Source: Thermoflavifilum sp.
GTDB taxonomy: Bacteria > Bacteroidota > Bacteroidia > Chitinophagales > Chitinophagaceae
Direction of reading: 5' to 3'
DNA length: 64,000 nucleotides
Assembly (NCBI GenBank): GCA_023511875.1
Contig: JAIMAQ010000002.1
Location: 341,611 to 405,610 of the forward strand
Position numbers and translations under genes: made by a program. Below the pieces are notes generated by a model, which saw only the letters and a list, made by a program, of their open reading frames with translations, was not told the origin of the DNA and searched no databases. Each line of letters begins with the position of its first letter. The first letter of the stretch is position 1. Shown here one piece after another: positions 45,643 through 54,614 of the stretch.

Positions 45643-45655
45643 CAGGCTTTTGTTG

Positions 45656-45663
45656 TATCTTTG
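45656..45663 (+). promoter_or_regulatory. -7 promoter box of ileS
   Basis: TATCTTTG matches TAnnTTTG and lies 33 nt before the ileS ATG. A TTGACA 11 nt upstream is not at a useful distance. Confidence 0.65.
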
Positions 45664-45696
45664 CAAACATTTTTTAGGAAGTTTTACCCAATCGAT

Positions 45697-48600
45697 ATGG
45701 ATACAGCCAAGCGATATCCAGAATACACTCAACTCAATCTCCCTGCATTTGAACGGGAAATTTTGCAACAATGGGAACAGGAAAAAACATTTGAGCAAAG
45801 CGTGATGCAGCGTGAAGGCAGGCCTGCCTTTGTGTTTTACGAAGGGCCTCCTTCAGCAAATGGCTTGCCCGGCATACATCATGTGATCTCACGTACGCTC
45901 AAAGACCTGGTATGCCGTTACCGAACCATGAAAGGCTTTCAGGTGAAGCGCAAAAGCGGTTGGGATACACATGGGTTGCCCGTAGAATTGGGAGTAGAAC
46001 AGGAATTGGGCATTTCAAAAGCCGATATTGGGAAAAAGATATCTGTTGCTGAATATAACCGCAGATGCCGGGAAGCCGTGCTGCGGTACAAAGACAAATG
46101 GGAACAACTCACCCGGCAAATGGGATACTGGGTGGATTTGGAACATCCCTACATCACGTTCGACAATACCTATATAGAAACCCTATGGTGGCTGCTGAAA
46201 AAGTTGTACGAAAAAGGCTTGCTTTATGAAAGCATTAGCATTCAGCCTTATTCTCCTGCTGCAGGTACAGGTCTCAGCTCACACGAGCTCAACCAACCCG
46301 GTACCTACAAGCTGGTCAAAGACGCCAGCGTAGTGGCCATGTTTCGCATCAACTCCCAGGATGAACGTAATCTTTCTCATCCTGCTTGGCAACAAATTAT
46401 GCAGGCTATCACCACCTATCGTGAGCAACATCAAGTAAATTTTCCACTCGAACAGGAACAAGTATTTTGCCTGGCCTGGACAACCACTCCCTGGACCTTG
46501 CCGGCCAACTTAGGTTTGACCGTAGGTCCTGATTTTACCTATAGTGTTATCCGCACACGACATCCCTACACTCAAGAGATTATACATGTGATCTTGGCAA
46601 AAGAAAAAATAGGGGAATATTTTGCTACTCCAGATTCCGAAACTATTGAATCGTCGCCTCTTGTGCTCGATAATCATCGCAAAATTAAATCACCTTGGGT
46701 AGAACTGCTCACCCTAAAAGGCCAAACCCTCCAAGGTCTTTACTACAAACAACTCATGCCTTTCGAAGCCAATCGCCCTGAGCATATCGAAGGCGACCCA
46801 TTTCGTATCGTAACGGGCGATTTCGTGACCACAGAAGAAGGTACAGGTATTGTACATACCGCACCGGCTTTTGGAGCCGACGACTTTCGTGTAGGCAAGC
46901 AATATGGGCTGGGCATCTTAATATTGGTGGATAAAGAAGGCAAATTCATCGATGGTTTAGGGGAATTTAGTGGTCGATATGTAAAAAATTATAAAGACGA
47001 TCCCCATTATCAAGATGTAAATGTGGATCTATGTAATTGGCTAAAAGTGCGCGGACTAGCCTTTCGAATCGAAAAATATGAACACAACTATCCCCATTGC
47101 TGGCGCACCGATAAACCTGTGCTGTATTATCCCCTGCAAGCCTGGTTTATCCGAACTACTGCTTTTCGCGACCGCATGGTAGCTCTCAATAAACAAATTC
47201 GTTGGAAACCGGCCAGCACAGGAGAAGGGCGTTTTGGCAATTGGTTGGAAAACATTGTAGATTGGAACCTGAGCCGTAGCCGTTTCTGGGGCACACCTCT
47301 GCCTATCTGGCGTACAGCCGATGGCACGGAAGAAAAATGTATTGGCTCTATAGCCGAGTTGAAAACTGAGCTCCAAAAGGCTGCTGCCTTTAACAAAGCA
47401 GAATACCTCCAACCCGATGCCGTGTTTGACCTCCATAAGCCTGATGTCGACGAAATGGTATTGCTTAGCGATAGCGGTAAACCCATGTATCGTGTGCCCG
47501 ATCTGGTAGATGTGTGGTTCGATAGCGGCGCCATGCCTTTTGCTCAATGGCATTTCCCATTTGAACAGGTCGATACATTTGCCCAGAATTACCCAGCCGA
47601 TTTTATTTGCGAAGGCGTTGACCAAACGCGTGGTTGGTTTTACACCTTGCATGCCATCAGCGCCTTACTGAAAGAAGAGATTCAAGAAGAACTTCGTAGG
47701 CAAGGCTTCTCAGCTGATGATACTCGTTATCCTGGACTTGCCTTCAAAACAGTTGTGTCGAACGGACTGGTGCTCGACAAGCACGGCAACAAGATGAGCA
47801 AGCGCCTGGGCAATGTAGTAGATCCCTTTGATACCATACGCACCTATGGGGCCGACGCTACTCGCTGGTATCTCATCACCAATGCCTCTCCTTGGGAAAA
47901 TCTTCGCTTCGACGTGGAGGGCATTCGGGAAGCCCAGCGTAAATTCTTCGGCACTCTATACAATACCTATCAGTTTTTTGCACTTTATGCCAATATCGAT
48001 GGTTTCACCTATTCCAGTCAGCCGGTACCTATCCACGAGCGCCCAATCATTGATCAGTGGGTGATTTCGGCACTGAATACCCTGGTAAGTCGCGTCAATG
48101 AAGCGTTTGACGATTATGAACCTACTTTAGCCGGAAGGTACATCGAAGATTTTGTGATCGAACAACTAAGCAATTGGTATGTACGCCTAAATCGGCGTAG
48201 GTTTTGGAGTCCTTTGCGACTTAGCGATAATGGCCAGCTGAGCGATGCACGCGACAAAGAGTCGGCTTATCAAACCTTATACGAATGTTTGGAAACGATA
48301 TCCTTGTTGATGGCGCCCATTGCCCCATTTTTTGCCGATTGGTTGTTCCGTAATCTCAATGCCGTCACAAAGCGTTTGCAGGTTTCATCGGTGCATCTGG
48401 CCGATTTTCCACAGCCCAATAGCACGCTGAGTCAGCCCGAGCTAGAAGCACAAATGCAATTAGCGCAAGACATCACCTCCCTTATTCTTTCTCTGCGCAA
48501 AAAGGTAAATATCAAGGTGCGCCAGCCTTTGCGTAAAGTGCTTATACCTGTAGTCAACGAGCAAATGAAAAACCGCTTGCAAGCCGTAGAAGAGCTGATT

Positions 48601-49215
48601 AAAGCAGAAGTGAATGTCAAAGCCGTGGAATATGTTACCGAAGCAGGAATCCGCTATCGGGTTAAACCCAATTTTAAGGCCTTAGGAAGCAAGCTGGGCA
48701 AGAAGATGAAAGTGGTTAACGAATACCTGCAAACAATTGAACAGCCTGCTATTCTAGCACTCAAACAAGGCCAACCTCTCGAGTTGAAATTTGTGGGAGA
48801 GCGCATGGCCCAGCCAGGAGAAACTCCCGAAACCACCGTTCAAATCTTGCCCGAAGAAGTAGAAATATTTCCTGAAGATATTCCGGGTTGGATAACGGCC
48901 AACAAAGGCAATCTAACGGTTGCGCTCGATATCACCGTAACGCCAGAGCTGGAAAATGAAGGCCATGCCCGTGAGTTGGTCAACCGCATCCAGCGGCTGC
49001 GTAAGGAATCTGGATTAGAAGTAACCGACCGCATCCATGTGCAAATAGCCGATCATGCACTTATTCGACCTGTAATTAACGATTCCTATCTTTATAAGTA
49101 TATTTGCACCGAAATTTTGGCAGACCAGCTCGATCTCGTTCCTCAAATTCAGAATGGCAGTACGATAGAAGTCGATGAAGTACCCTTAACCGTTCACATT
49201 CAAAAAACCCGATAA
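45697..49215 (+). CDS. ileS: Isoleucyl-tRNA synthetase (eukaryote-like, long form)
   Basis: Class I synthetase charging tRNA-Ile, 1172 residues. The start at 45697 (MDTAKRYPEYTQLNLPAFE) fits the family. The HIGH-type motif is GLPGIHH at about 57-63, KMSKR is near 698, the CP1 editing domain lies between, and WFDSGAMPFAQWHFPF is typical. The C-terminus ends in a long anticodon-binding and extension region without the Cys-rich zinc finger of type 1 IleS, so I class it with eukaryote-like type 2 enzymes. The DksA-like gene follows after 3 bp. Confidence 0.96.
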   Translation: MDTAKRYPEYTQLNLPAFEREILQQWEQEKTFEQSVMQREGRPAFVFYEGPPSANGLPGIHHVISRTLKDLVCRYRTMKGFQVKRKSGWDTHGLPVELGVEQELGISKADIGKKISVAEYNRRCREAVLRYKDKWEQLTRQMGYWVDLEHPYITFDNTYIETLWWLLKKLYEKGLLYESISIQPYSPAAGTGLSSHELNQPGTYKLVKDASVVAMFRINSQDERNLSHPAWQQIMQAITTYREQHQVNFPLEQEQVFCLAWTTTPWTLPANLGLTVGPDFTYSVIRTRHPYTQEIIHVILAKEKIGEYFATPDSETIESSPLVLDNHRKIKSPWVELLTLKGQTLQGLYYKQLMPFEANRPEHIEGDPFRIVTGDFVTTEEGTGIVHTAPAFGADDFRVGKQYGLGILILVDKEGKFIDGLGEFSGRYVKNYKDDPHYQDVNVDLCNWLKVRGLAFRIEKYEHNYPHCWRTDKPVLYYPLQAWFIRTTAFRDRMVALNKQIRWKPASTGEGRFGNWLENIVDWNLSRSRFWGTPLPIWRTADGTEEKCIGSIAELKTELQKAAAFNKAEYLQPDAVFDLHKPDVDEMVLLSDSGKPMYRVPDLVDVWFDSGAMPFAQWHFPFEQVDTFAQNYPADFICEGVDQTRGWFYTLHAISALLKEEIQEELRRQGFSADDTRYPGLAFKTVVSNGLVLDKHGNKMSKRLGNVVDPFDTIRTYGADATRWYLITNASPWENLRFDVEGIREAQRKFFGTLYNTYQFFALYANIDGFTYSSQPVPIHERPIIDQWVISALNTLVSRVNEAFDDYEPTLAGRYIEDFVIEQLSNWYVRLNRRRFWSPLRLSDNGQLSDARDKESAYQTLYECLETISLLMAPIAPFFADWLFRNLNAVTKRLQVSSVHLADFPQPNSTLSQPELEAQMQLAQDITSLILSLRKKVNIKVRQPLRKVLIPVVNEQMKNRLQAVEELIKAEVNVKAVEYVTEAGIRYRVKPNFKALGSKLGKKMKVVNEYLQTIEQPAILALKQGQPLELKFVGERMAQPGETPETTVQILPEEVEIFPEDIPGWITANKGNLTVALDITVTPELENEGHARELVNRIQRLRKESGLEVTDRIHVQIADHALIRPVINDSYLYKYICTEILADQLDLVPQIQNGSTIEVDEVPLTVHIQKTR

Positions 49216-49218
49216 GCC

Positions 49219-50016
49219 ATGGCAACTCGGAAAAAAACAGCTCAACAAACACAAACCACACCCACAAAGAAATCCGAAACAACTACTAAAAAGGTTTCGG
49301 TTACTACCGCAAAGGCGGCCACAGCACGTGGTAACAAAAAAGACGAAAAAACCAAATCCACATCTACCCGTGCAAACACTGCCTCTACAGTCAAAACTAA
49401 AGCAACCTCAGCTTCCCACAAGGCTGCTGAGAAAAGCACTAAAGCTGCTTCTGCCAAGGCTGGAACCACTCATACAGAAAAATCTAAATCTACCAAAACC
49501 CAACCACAAGCTGCAGCTGCAGGGAGCTCTAAGCCGAAACCTGCAACCACCCAACCATCGGACAATCGCGCCGAGATCGTGTATCAACCAGAATTTGAAA
49601 AATCGGTACTCGATCAGCCCGGACAACACACGGGTCCCGTATATCGCTACAGCGATGCCGAATTGCAGGAATTCAAAGAAATAATTCTCAAGAAGCTAGA
49701 AGCTGCACGCCAGGAATTAGCTTATCTGCAGGGATTGATTACCCGTAAAGACGAAATGGGTACTGAAGACACGGAAAACAAATACATGAGCATCGAAGAT
49801 GGCTCTGGCACCTTGGAACGCGAACAGCTCAACCAAATGGCTAGTCGTCAAATCAAATTTATCGACCATCTGGAAAAAGCCTTAGTGCGCATCGAAAATA
49901 AAACTTATGGCATCTGCCGAGTTACCGGTAAGCTCATCGATAAGGCTCGGCTACGTGCCGTTCCTCATGCAACGCTGAGCATTGAAGCCAAAAAAGCCTT
50001 GAGTAAAGGTAGCTGA
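49219..50016 (+). CDS. DksA/TraR-like protein with a long basic N-terminal tail
   Basis: 265 residues in two parts. Residues 1-115 are low complexity and rich in Lys, Thr, Ala and Ser, like a histone H1-type tail. Residues ~120-265 are DksA/TraR-like: a coiled coil (ELQEFKEIILKKLEAARQELAYL), MASRQIKFIDHLEKALVRIENKTYGIC and LIDKARLRAVPHATLSIEAKK. Only one Cys of the usual four-Cys zinc finger remains (YGICRVTG). DksA-type proteins bind RNA polymerase in its secondary channel. It sits 3 bp after ileS, a frequent Bacteroidota arrangement, and its stop directly abuts the next gene's stop. Confidence 0.85.
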   Translation: MATRKKTAQQTQTTPTKKSETTTKKVSVTTAKAATARGNKKDEKTKSTSTRANTASTVKTKATSASHKAAEKSTKAASAKAGTTHTEKSKSTKTQPQAAAAGSSKPKPATTQPSDNRAEIVYQPEFEKSVLDQPGQHTGPVYRYSDAELQEFKEIILKKLEAARQELAYLQGLITRKDEMGTEDTENKYMSIEDGSGTLEREQLNQMASRQIKFIDHLEKALVRIENKTYGICRVTGKLIDKARLRAVPHATLSIEAKKALSKGS

Positions 50017-51852
50017 TCAACTAGCGGGAATGCTAATCTGTTGCATGCGAATGAGCCTCCGATAAGTACCATTCAATGCCATAAGCTCTTCGTGTGAACC
50101 ATGCTCCACGACGCGCCCATTGCTGAGTACATAAATCTCATCGGCATGCTGAATGGTGGAAAGCCGATGCGCTACAATAATGCTGGTGCGGTTTTTCATG
50201 AGTCGCTGAATAGCTTCTTGTACCAGCCGCTCACTTTCTGTGTCTAGCGAAGAGGTAGCTTCGTCTAAGATAAGAATGGGAGGGTTTTTCAATACAGCCC
50301 GCGCAATAGTGATTCGTTGCTTTTCTCCACCACTGAGCTTAATCCCCCTATCGCCTACATTGGTTTCATAACCTTGTTCTTTTTGCATGATAAAGGTATG
50401 AGCATTGGCTACTCGAGCAGCAGCAACGATTTCTTCAGGAGTAACCTCCCTATTGGCTCCCAAAGCGATGTTGTTGGCTATCGTATCATTAAACAAGATA
50501 GGCTCTTGGGTGACAATACCCATCAACTTACGCAAATCATACAAGCGATATTCCTTGATGTTAATCCCATCGATAAGAATTTCTCCTTCAGTCACATCGT
50601 GAAAACGTGGGATCAAATCCACCAGGGTCGATTTGCCGGCGCCCGAAGCTCCTACGATGGCAATAGTTTTGCCTTTTTCAATTTTTAAAGAAACTTGTTG
50701 CAATACCCATTGGTCTCGATAGCGAAAACTCACGTTCCGAAATTCAATAGCATGTTCAAAACGATCAATGGGGAGTGCATTGGGCTTTTCAGTAACATAG
50801 ATGGGAGCGGACAAAATTTGTTGAATCCGCTCTGCGCTAGCTCGCCCTTTTTGGATATTGTAGGAAGTAGTGGAAAATGATTTCAGGGGGTTGATGATCT
50901 GCGAAAAGATGGCGATGTAGGCAATAAACACATCGGCACTCACCACGGGTGGAGACGATAGGGCAAGCCGCCCACCAAAAAACAGTACTACACACAAAAC
51001 GACCACCCCGAGGAATTCAGATAACGGAGAAGCCAGATCGCGTCGCCAATTGATGCGATTCTTAATCCGAAACAATTGATGGTTTTCCTGTTGAAACCTC
51101 AGTTGCTGCTGTCGCTCTGCATTAAAAGCTTTTAAGATGCGCAATCCCGTAATGGTTTCATCCATAATCGATAGCAAATTGCTCAACCTTTCCTGGCCTG
51201 CATTTGAATGGCGTTTGAGCGACTTACTAATGCGCCCAATGATAAGCCCTGCTAGAGGCAGCAAAACCACGAGAAACAAAGTAAGTTGTGGACTTAAAAC
51301 CAGTAAGGTGAAGAAATAAATCAGCACCGTAAAAGGATCACGGAAAGCACTTTCGAGAAAACTGATGATCGACACTTCAATTTCTTGCACGTCGTTAGTC
51401 ATCCGGCTGAGGATATCGGCCTTTTTTTCTTCCGAAAAATACCCTATCGGCAATGCAATCACATGATTAAATAAATCGCGCCGAATATCCATTAGAATAC
51501 CATTGCGAATGGGGGTGCTGATAAACGTAGCTGCGTAGGTAAACAGATTTTTCAACAAGATAGCCACGATTACCACTAAGCAAATGACTCCAATAGCATA
51601 TGATTTGCCGTATGCATCAATCACTTGAGTAAGGTAATAGTTAAATAGTTCGATGAGCCCGGAAGACGACAAATGAAAGGCCGGCTTTATGTGCACGGGT
51701 TGTGTTTTCCCAAAGATGAGCGACAGAAAGGGAATTAACATAGTAAGCGAAACCAGTGAAAACACTATGGCCAGTAGATTGAATAAAAAATACAAGACAA
51801 TCCCTTGGATATGTTTTTTTAAATACCGAAATACCCAGAAAAGATTTTTCAT
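50017..51852 (-). CDS. ABC exporter, MsbA-like (fused membrane and ATPase domains)
   Basis: A 611-residue type IV ABC half-transporter. Six membrane helices in about 15-330 are followed by the nucleotide-binding domain: Walker A GASGAGKST near 400, signature LSGGEKQR near 505, Walker B LILDEATSSLD. The MsbA/Sav1866 type suggests a homodimer exporting lipid or drug at the inner membrane; the substrate is not readable. It abuts the DksA-like gene tail to tail with no spacer. Confidence 0.92.
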   Translation of the reverse strand: MKNLFWVFRYLKKHIQGIVLYFLFNLLAIVFSLVSLTMLIPFLSLIFGKTQPVHIKPAFHLSSSGLIELFNYYLTQVIDAYGKSYAIGVICLVVIVAILLKNLFTYAATFISTPIRNGILMDIRRDLFNHVIALPIGYFSEEKKADILSRMTNDVQEIEVSIISFLESAFRDPFTVLIYFFTLLVLSPQLTLFLVVLLPLAGLIIGRISKSLKRHSNAGQERLSNLLSIMDETITGLRILKAFNAERQQQLRFQQENHQLFRIKNRINWRRDLASPLSEFLGVVVLCVVLFFGGRLALSSPPVVSADVFIAYIAIFSQIINPLKSFSTTSYNIQKGRASAERIQQILSAPIYVTEKPNALPIDRFEHAIEFRNVSFRYRDQWVLQQVSLKIEKGKTIAIVGASGAGKSTLVDLIPRFHDVTEGEILIDGINIKEYRLYDLRKLMGIVTQEPILFNDTIANNIALGANREVTPEEIVAAARVANAHTFIMQKEQGYETNVGDRGIKLSGGEKQRITIARAVLKNPPILILDEATSSLDTESERLVQEAIQRLMKNRTSIIVAHRLSTIQHADEIYVLSNGRVVEHGSHEELMALNGTYRRLIRMQQISIPAS

Positions 51853-51963
51853 GCAATAGCCATTTTATGCAAACAGGGCTTTCCCCATGAGACCTAAACG
51901 GGCATAACCAGCCAATACATAGAAAACGCGGGCTTAAATATGCTTAGATCCTGAAAAAAACAA

Positions 51964-51985
51964 CGTAAATTTACGAGTAAACTCG
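51964..51985. repeat. Nested palindromes upstream of rbfA
   Basis: CGTAAATTTACG (51964-51975) is a perfect 12-bp palindrome. It shares its last two bases with CGAGT-AA-ACTCG (51974-51985), a 5-bp inverted repeat. They lie 41 nt before the rbfA ATG, where an operator could sit. The first also contains TAAATTTA, one base off the -7 consensus. Confidence 0.5.
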
Positions 51986-52026
51986 CGATTAAGTAGAAGC
52001 TTGTTTTGGGTAAAACTCCATTGATC

Positions 52027-52398
52027 ATGCAAGAATCTAAACGACAAAAGCAAGTAGCTCGGCTCATTCAAGAGGAGCTAAGTGATATTTTTCAACGTGA
52101 AGGGTTGAATATTTTTCAAGGCGGAATGATTTCGATTTCTCAGGTAAAAATGACGCCCGATTTGCTAGAAGCACGCGTCTATCTGAGCTTTTATCAAATA
52201 CCCGATCCCGAGCAAATGCTTACCCGCATACAAGAACGTAAGTGGGAAATTAAAAAACAGTTGTCTTCGCGCATCAAAAACCAGCTGCGTCGCATGCCCG
52301 AATTGCGATTTTTTCGCGACGATACATTGGAGCAGGTATTTCGGCTGGAAGAGATTTTCAAAAAGCTCCACGAAAACGATAAGCCTTCTCAGAGCTGA
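52027..52398 (+). CDS. rbfA: Ribosome-binding factor A
   Basis: A 123-residue KH-like protein for late 30S maturation. It starts MQESKRQKQVARLIQEELSDIFQRE, followed by MISISQVKMTPDLLEARVYLSFY and a helical end (LRRMPELRFFRDDTLEQVFRLEEIFKKL), all standard RbfA segments. The ATG at 52027 was preferred over an upstream TTG at 52006. The stop and the next ATG share one base (TGATG), so it is coupled to the permease gene. Confidence 0.95.
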   Translation: MQESKRQKQVARLIQEELSDIFQREGLNIFQGGMISISQVKMTPDLLEARVYLSFYQIPDPEQMLTRIQERKWEIKKQLSSRIKNQLRRMPELRFFRDDTLEQVFRLEEIFKKLHENDKPSQS

Positions 52399-53642
52399 TG
52401 GCGCAGGCAGGCATGATTATCCGGTTTGCTCAGCGTTATTTTTGGGGGCGTAAGTCCACACAGGCGATTCATATCATTTCCTGGGTGAGTGTGCTGGCCA
52501 TTGCCGTGGGCACATCGGCATTGATTGTGGTATTGAGCGTATTCAATGGGTTTGAAGATTTGGTGAAATCGCTTTACTCCTCGTTTTATCCGGCCATTCG
52601 GGTAGAGCCTGCACGAGGGCCAAAGTTTATAGTACAAGCGGCACAATTGCAGCACATTAGGAATCTACCGAGCGTAAAGGCTGTTAGCCAAACAATTGAA
52701 ACTAAGGCCAGCATCAGCTATAATAATCGGCAAATGGTAGCCATTGTGAAAGGAGTAGATACTGCGTGGGTGCGGGTGACGGGGTTAAAAGACAAAATTG
52801 TGCGTGGGGAATATGCATTGGGTTCGGCCGAGATTCCTGGAGCAGTCATCGGGATCGGCATAGAATCGGCATTAGGTGTAGATTTGCAAAATCCTATTTA
52901 TCCTTTGATGGTATATGTGCCCAATCCACAGGTGCAAACTTTTCTCAATCCTGAGCAGGCTTTGCGTGTGGGGAGCCTGATTCCACAAGGGGTATTTGCC
53001 ATCCAAGAAGAGTTTGATGATCGATATGTGATCACTCGGATAGATGAGGTGAGGCAGCTGTTGTTATGGCCTCCAGGAGCGGTCTCTGCATTGGAAATAG
53101 CCGTCTATCCCGGTGCGCAATTATCGGATATTCAGCGACGGGTGAGCCAAATTCTGGGTTCAGATGTAGTGGTGAAGACGCGCTACCAGCAAAATGAAAC
53201 GCTTTATCAGGTCATGCAAACAGAGAAATGGGTGGTATATGCGCTGTTGAGTTTTATCCTCGTGATTGCTGCTTTCAACATGATTGGTGCACTTTCGATG
53301 TTGGTGATCGATAAGCAACACGATATTGCTATTCTTCGGGCTATGGGAGCTACCAATGGCTTGATTCAGCGCATTTTTCTGGCCGAAGGATTATGGATAG
53401 CTTTTACAGGAACACTACTAGGGGTGTGTATTGCTTTGGTCTTGTGCTTAGGTCAGCAGCGTTATGGTTGGATTAAGCTGGGGGGGCATTCATTTGTGAT
53501 AGATGCTTATCCCGTGAGTTTGAAAGCTGAAGATTTTTTATTGGTAATCATCACAGTGGTGATTATTGCTGCCTTGGCCTCTTATTTGCCAGCTCATCGT
53601 GCCGGGCGTCAAGAGCTCGACCTGAAATCGCTACGGGCTTAG
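52398..53642 (+). CDS. ABC permease of the LolC/LolE (FtsX-like) type
   Basis: A 414-residue membrane protein with the MacB/FtsX layout: one helix at about 25-50, a ~200-residue periplasmic domain, then three helices (about 273-300, 325-350, 375-395). RFAQRYFWGRKSTQAIHIISWVSVLAIAVGT and the C-terminal AILRAMGATNGLIQRIFLAEGLWI are typical of LolC/E. In lipoprotein release this would sit in the inner membrane with an ATPase (LolD) and lift lipoproteins. No ATPase is adjacent, so the transport role is inferred. Coupled to rbfA. Confidence 0.85.
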   Translation: MAQAGMIIRFAQRYFWGRKSTQAIHIISWVSVLAIAVGTSALIVVLSVFNGFEDLVKSLYSSFYPAIRVEPARGPKFIVQAAQLQHIRNLPSVKAVSQTIETKASISYNNRQMVAIVKGVDTAWVRVTGLKDKIVRGEYALGSAEIPGAVIGIGIESALGVDLQNPIYPLMVYVPNPQVQTFLNPEQALRVGSLIPQGVFAIQEEFDDRYVITRIDEVRQLLLWPPGAVSALEIAVYPGAQLSDIQRRVSQILGSDVVVKTRYQQNETLYQVMQTEKWVVYALLSFILVIAAFNMIGALSMLVIDKQHDIAILRAMGATNGLIQRIFLAEGLWIAFTGTLLGVCIALVLCLGQQRYGWIKLGGHSFVIDAYPVSLKAEDFLLVIITVVIIAALASYLPAHRAGRQELDLKSLRA

Positions 53643-54478
53643 AAGTCGCCCAGTGAAGTTTCAGGAAGTTGAGCCATTGCACGTTTAAATTGTTCCTCGT
53701 TGGGGGCTGTACCGTGCCATTCGTGGTTATTTTCCATGAAATCGACACCCTTACCCATAACGGTATGCATGAGTATAGCTACGGGCTTACCTTTACCTGT
53801 GAGAGATTTGGCTTTTTCGAGTGTGTCAATGACTTGATCAAGGTTATTGCCATCCATCAGTTCGAGTGTTTCCCAGCCAAAAGCTTGAAATTTTATGACC
53901 AGGTTGCCCAATCCTGCCACTTCGCTGGTAGGGCCGTCAATCTGTTGACCGTTCCAGTCGACCGTTGCGATGAGGTTGTCGACCCGATGGTGAGCAGCAA
54001 AGAGAATAGCTTCCCAGCATTGGCCTTCTTCCAGTTCACCATCACCGTGCAGAGAAAATACCCAGCGTTTATCTCCACTCAATTTTTTACCTAAGGCGGC
54101 ACCAATAGCTACGCTCATGCCTTGCCCTAGCGAGCCAGTACTGATGCGCACGCCAGGCAGGTGCTCGTGAGTGGTAGGATGGCCTTGTAGGCGAGAATTG
54201 ATTTTGCGAAAAGTATAGAGCTCTTTGAGGGGAAAGTAACCAGCGCGAGCCAGTGTACTGTAGTACACTGGCGAGATATGTCCATTGGAAAGAATGAAGA
54301 TATCTTCGTCGACCCCCGCCATCGTAAAATCTGGGTTATGCTTCATCACCTGGAAATACAATGCTGTGAAAAATTCTGTACATCCCAGTGAACCGCCAGG
54401 ATGGCCACTTTGAGCTAGATACACCATTCGAATAATATCTCTACGAATCTGTGCAGCAATTTCAGTGAGTGAAGCCAT
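53639..54478 (-). CDS. Transketolase, N-terminal half only
   Basis: A 279-residue protein covering the thiamine diphosphate-binding half of transketolase: SGHPGGSLGCTEFFTALYF, HISPVYYSTLARAG, LGQGMSVAIGAAL, the GDGELEEGQCWEA ThDP/metal motif, and DWNGQQIDG. The C-terminal transferase half is absent, as in organisms with split transketolase (two genes). No partner gene is next to it in this window, and the neighbours are on the other strand. The activity therefore depends on a subunit encoded elsewhere. Its 3' end overlaps the permease by 4 nt. Confidence 0.93.
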   Translation of the reverse strand: MASLTEIAAQIRRDIIRMVYLAQSGHPGGSLGCTEFFTALYFQVMKHNPDFTMAGVDEDIFILSNGHISPVYYSTLARAGYFPLKELYTFRKINSRLQGHPTTHEHLPGVRISTGSLGQGMSVAIGAALGKKLSGDKRWVFSLHGDGELEEGQCWEAILFAAHHRVDNLIATVDWNGQQIDGPTSEVAGLGNLVIKFQAFGWETLELMDGNNLDQVIDTLEKAKSLTGKGKPVAILMHTVMGKGVDFMENNHEWHGTAPNEEQFKRAMAQLPETSLGDF

Positions 54479-54503
54479 ATGGTGTTGATTTATTTTTACG
54501 CAT

Positions 54504-54511
54504 CAAAAGTA
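54504..54511 (-). promoter_or_regulatory. -7 promoter box of the transketolase gene
   Basis: TACTTTTG on the minus strand matches TAnnTTTG, 25 nt before the ATG. Confidence 0.5.
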
Positions 54512-54564
54512 AAAGAAAATTTTAAGCCAGAAGGCTTGACGGCTTGATTTTTTGATGGGTCAAC

Positions 54565-54595
54565 TTTGCGAATATGACAAATTCCTGTAGGTTTG
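54565..54595 (+). promoter_or_regulatory. Promoter of frr
   Basis: TTTG at 54565-54568, a 19-nt spacer and TAGGTTTG at 54588-54595 form the best full -33/-7 match in the window. The frr ATG follows 19 nt later. Confidence 0.8.
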
Positions 54596-54614
54596 CACAT
54601 CCCAAAATCGTTCT

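Noticed and set aside
45639..45661. E. coli-like -35 TTGACA near ileS
   Set aside because: The distance to the -7 box is 11 nt, which fits neither sigma-70 (16-18) nor the Bacteroidota spacing.
47056..47652. 198-codon open frame antisense to ileS
   Set aside because: Antisense to the synthetase core, with unusual composition and no start signal.
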